The notes beneath the pieces were generated by a model. The model ran no database searches. It was not told the origin of the DNA and saw only the letters and a list, made by a program, of their open reading frames with translations. A DNA stretch of 64,000 bases from Leptolyngbya iicbica LK (lineage in GTDB: Bacteria; Cyanobacteriota; Cyanobacteriia; Phormidesmidales; Phormidesmidaceae), in NCBI RefSeq assembly GCF_004212215.1, contig NZ_QVFV01000009.1, positions 81,159-145,158 of the forward strand, read 5' to 3'. Below, in pieces: positions 62,231-64,000 of the stretch; position 1 is the stretch's first letter, and the number at the start of each line of letters is the position of its first letter. A program made the position numbers and the translations under genes.

Positions 62231-63364
62231 ATGGATAGCGAAGCCTTTGATCTGAGAAGCTTTTTAGAAACTTTAGGCATCACCTTTGGCAACACGCCAA
62301 CGCTAGTCATTTTTGGGGTGTCGTTATTTCTTGCCCTGCTGATTGGTCGTTTCACGCCCGGTATTGTCCGGTTGTTTATTCGGCGATTTGCCCCCGGTCA
62401 GGTCACCCACCTGTACGAAAACTTGATCGCTCCATTAAGTGGGGCCTTTCAGTTTGCCGGGACAATGTTGCTAGTCTCGCTGTCGATGGTCTGGCTCGAT
62501 CAAGACTTCCGCGCTTTAGCTGCCTTTTTGAACCCTTTCATAGACTTGGCGCTAATCAGCAGCATCGCTTGGCTAGCCTCGCGAGTTTTTGGACGGATCT
62601 TCCGCGTCTATGGAGTGGAGTTGCTGAAAAAGATGGGCCGCGAAGTTGATGAGATGCTGTTGGTTTTTGAAACGATCACCAACGTAGTCATCGGCTTTAT
62701 TGCGGTGCTAGCCTTTGCCCAGAGTCAGGAATTCAACCTGGTAGGACTCTTTGCCAGTTTGGGGATTGGTGGTTTGGCGATCGCTTTTGCTGCCCAAAAA
62801 ATTCTCGAACAGTTACTCAGTACCATCGTGATTTATCTCGATCGCCCCTTCATTCCCGGTGAGTATATTCGCCTCAGCGATGGACAACTGGGCCGAGTGG
62901 AATCCATCGGATTGCGATCGACGAAAATCCGCACCGCCGCCAAAAGCACCCTGTTCATCCTCCCCAACTCTACCCTGCTGAACATGGAAATCGAGAACGT
63001 CACTCGCGCCAAAAAAGTCATGGTGATGCTGTATCTCGACTTCAATCGTCGCTTAACTGACGAAGATGCCGCCCTAGTGAGACAGGTAATCACTCGCGGC
63101 ACCAATTCCGTCTTTGGCGTTGATCCAGACAGCACCAGCATCGTTTTTCCCCATAGTGGAGAAGACAATGGTCGCGCTGACTACTACATGCGCCGCGCTC
63201 GCGTAACCTTCTTCATTCTTGGCTCAAACGAAAGCTCCATTGAACTGCGCAAACGCCTACTGGAATTAGCTAACGACACGATCTCGAAAACTCTAGACAG
63301 TTACGGCATTCATTTCGATATGCAAGAACCCACCGTGTACGTCGAGTCACCCGTGACGCTCTAG
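62231..63364 (+). CDS. MscS-type mechanosensitive channel (second copy)
   Basis: A 377-residue paralogue of the preceding channel, with the same order of four N-terminal spans, pore segment FASLGIGGLAIAFAAQKILEQLLSTIVIYLDRPF, then VESIGLRSTKIRT, ILPNSTLLNMEIENV and a C-terminus GIHFDMQEPTVYVESPVTL. The loop EDNGRADYYMRRARV lacks a counterpart in the first copy. The two differ enough in sequence that they are not a recent duplication. Probably co-transcribed with the first; a heteromeric channel is possible but not shown. Confidence 0.93.
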   Translation: MDSEAFDLRSFLETLGITFGNTPTLVIFGVSLFLALLIGRFTPGIVRLFIRRFAPGQVTHLYENLIAPLSGAFQFAGTMLLVSLSMVWLDQDFRALAAFLNPFIDLALISSIAWLASRVFGRIFRVYGVELLKKMGREVDEMLLVFETITNVVIGFIAVLAFAQSQEFNLVGLFASLGIGGLAIAFAAQKILEQLLSTIVIYLDRPFIPGEYIRLSDGQLGRVESIGLRSTKIRTAAKSTLFILPNSTLLNMEIENVTRAKKVMVMLYLDFNRRLTDEDAALVRQVITRGTNSVFGVDPDSTSIVFPHSGEDNGRADYYMRRARVTFFILGSNESSIELRKRLLELANDTISKTLDSYGIHFDMQEPTVYVESPVTL

Positions 63365-63378
63365 CCTGCCAAGGGTTT

Positions 63379-63406
63379 AGTTGCCCGTAGTGAGTTGCCC
63401 GTAGTG
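63379..63406. repeat. 14-base tandem duplication
   Basis: AGTTGCCCGTAGTG occurs twice in direct succession (63379-63392 and 63393-63406), just after the second MscS gene. Function unknown. Confidence 0.6.
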
Positions 63407-63967
63407 AAAGTTGATGGGCTAGTGCTTTCCCCTTATTGCATCTTGGAAACCAGAACAGTAGCTTGTTCCCGTCGATTTAAGAAACCGAGACTAAGTCTAG
63501 GTCACCCTATCGCTATTGGCTGTCGACCCCAAAACTACCAATGCCTAGAATCTGCAACGACCGACGTTGAGTCACCAGTGGGTTTATTGCGCTCGAGAGT
63601 GTCGGTATAACGATGATTTTCGAGCCGTAATGGGTTGACCTCGACCAGGTCAGTCCCACCAACCTGATGCAGTGTTAAATCTAAATTTACGGTTTAGCAG
63701 TGTGGTGTCGAGTCTACGAGACCCACAGATTCGATAACTCCGTGTACCGTACTGCGTTTGACCCACGCTACGACTTACCCGGATTTTTAGCACTGACAGA
63801 GCACTAGATATCGCTAAGCCTCTAGCCGGCAGTGACTGACTAATGACTAATCCAGACACATCTGTGCGGTGAATTTTCTGGAGAGCCATCTAAATCAGGC
63901 TTGGGAACCGTTCTAAACCCTTGTGAATCGGGCTATCCAGCCCACCAAAAAAATCTTTCAAAACCAG

Positions 63968-63996
63968 TTGACAGGTTTATGGGGCTTAGTTATATT
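63968..63996 (+). promoter_or_regulatory. Strong sigma-70-type promoter at the window edge
   Basis: TTGACA (63968-63973) and TATATT (63991-63996) are separated by exactly 17 bases. Transcription would run rightward out of the window. No gene is seen before the edge. Confidence 0.5.
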
Positions 63997-64000
63997 GGTA

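Larger units (their letters stand above)
63365..64000. other. Gene-free end of the window
   Basis: About 635 bases with no credible gene. It contains a 14-base tandem duplication and a promoter-like element at the very end (separate entries). No tRNA, rRNA or repeat array seen. Confidence 0.45.

Overview
The window reads as a chromosomal stretch of a photosynthetic cyanobacterium. Evidence for this is the very frequent palindrome GCGATCGC (the HIP1 octamer), a chlorophyll synthase (chlG), the cytochrome b6f-associated small protein PetP, a CpcS-type phycobilin lyase, a CRR7-like NDH-1 factor, a Tic21/DUF3611 membrane protein, gas-vesicle genes (gvpK, gvpF) and several cyanobacterial families of unknown function. 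The base composition is moderately GC-rich. I infer a filamentous Leptolyngbya/Nodosilinea-like lineage, but the window cannot prove that. I see no insertion sequence, prophage, CRISPR array, rRNA or tRNA.

Layout. 1-5.7 kb: a small membrane protein, an SNF2-type helicase, a GNAT acetyltransferase diverging from it, and a DUF938 methyltransferase. 6-11.2 kb: small cyanobacterial proteins, an alpha/beta-hydrolase-fold protein lacking its nucleophile serine, a calcium-type P-ATPase preceded by a nine-codon leader ORF, and crr7. 11.2-16.4 kb: a loosely packed region with strong hairpins, a possible 33-residue membrane protein, an orphan gvpK-gvpF pair, a P-loop kinase, a charged disordered protein, a possible small RNA, about 1.1 kb with no gene, and a 115-residue protein. 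16.4-21 kb (minus strand): a RluA-type pseudouridine synthase with an altered active site, a YaiI protein, an AI-2E/PerM transporter and ffh. 21-27.2 kb: a large GAF-like protein, cpcS, Tic21/DUF3611, tldD and a Cas4/RecB-like nuclease.

27.4-33.5 kb holds a class A penicillin-binding protein, chlG, a Get3-like protein with a lost P-loop, and petP on the minus strand, then hisF on the plus strand. 33.7-39.9 kb carries a small membrane protein, a 1210-residue membrane/hydrolase protein, a TRIC channel and bioF. 40.1-47.5 kb is a metal-efflux island. An RND pump with a very short adaptor is on the minus strand; facing it are a DmeF-type cation diffusion facilitator and a two-component system whose sensor has a histidine-rich loop. 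The arrangement suggests nickel/cobalt sensing and export. 48.5-57.4 kb is a TonB-dependent uptake locus: tonB diverges from exbB-exbD, followed by a FecCD permease, its ATPase, an outer-membrane receptor and a periplasmic binding protein. The receptor resembles the haemoglobin/haem family, but the ligand is uncertain. 57.5-63.4 kb has a VOC protein, two peptidoglycan-active proteins (SpoIID-like and an amidase-glucosaminidase fusion) and two tandem MscS channels, a cell-envelope and osmotic-stress group.

No single large undescribed system stands out. The most interesting observations are a set of family members with missing catalytic residues (hydrolase, pseudouridine synthase, Get3-like ATPase), a TonB with its receptor-binding domain in the middle of the protein, the P-ATPase leader ORF, the minimal RND adaptor, and unusually long hairpins without U-tracts at gene ends.
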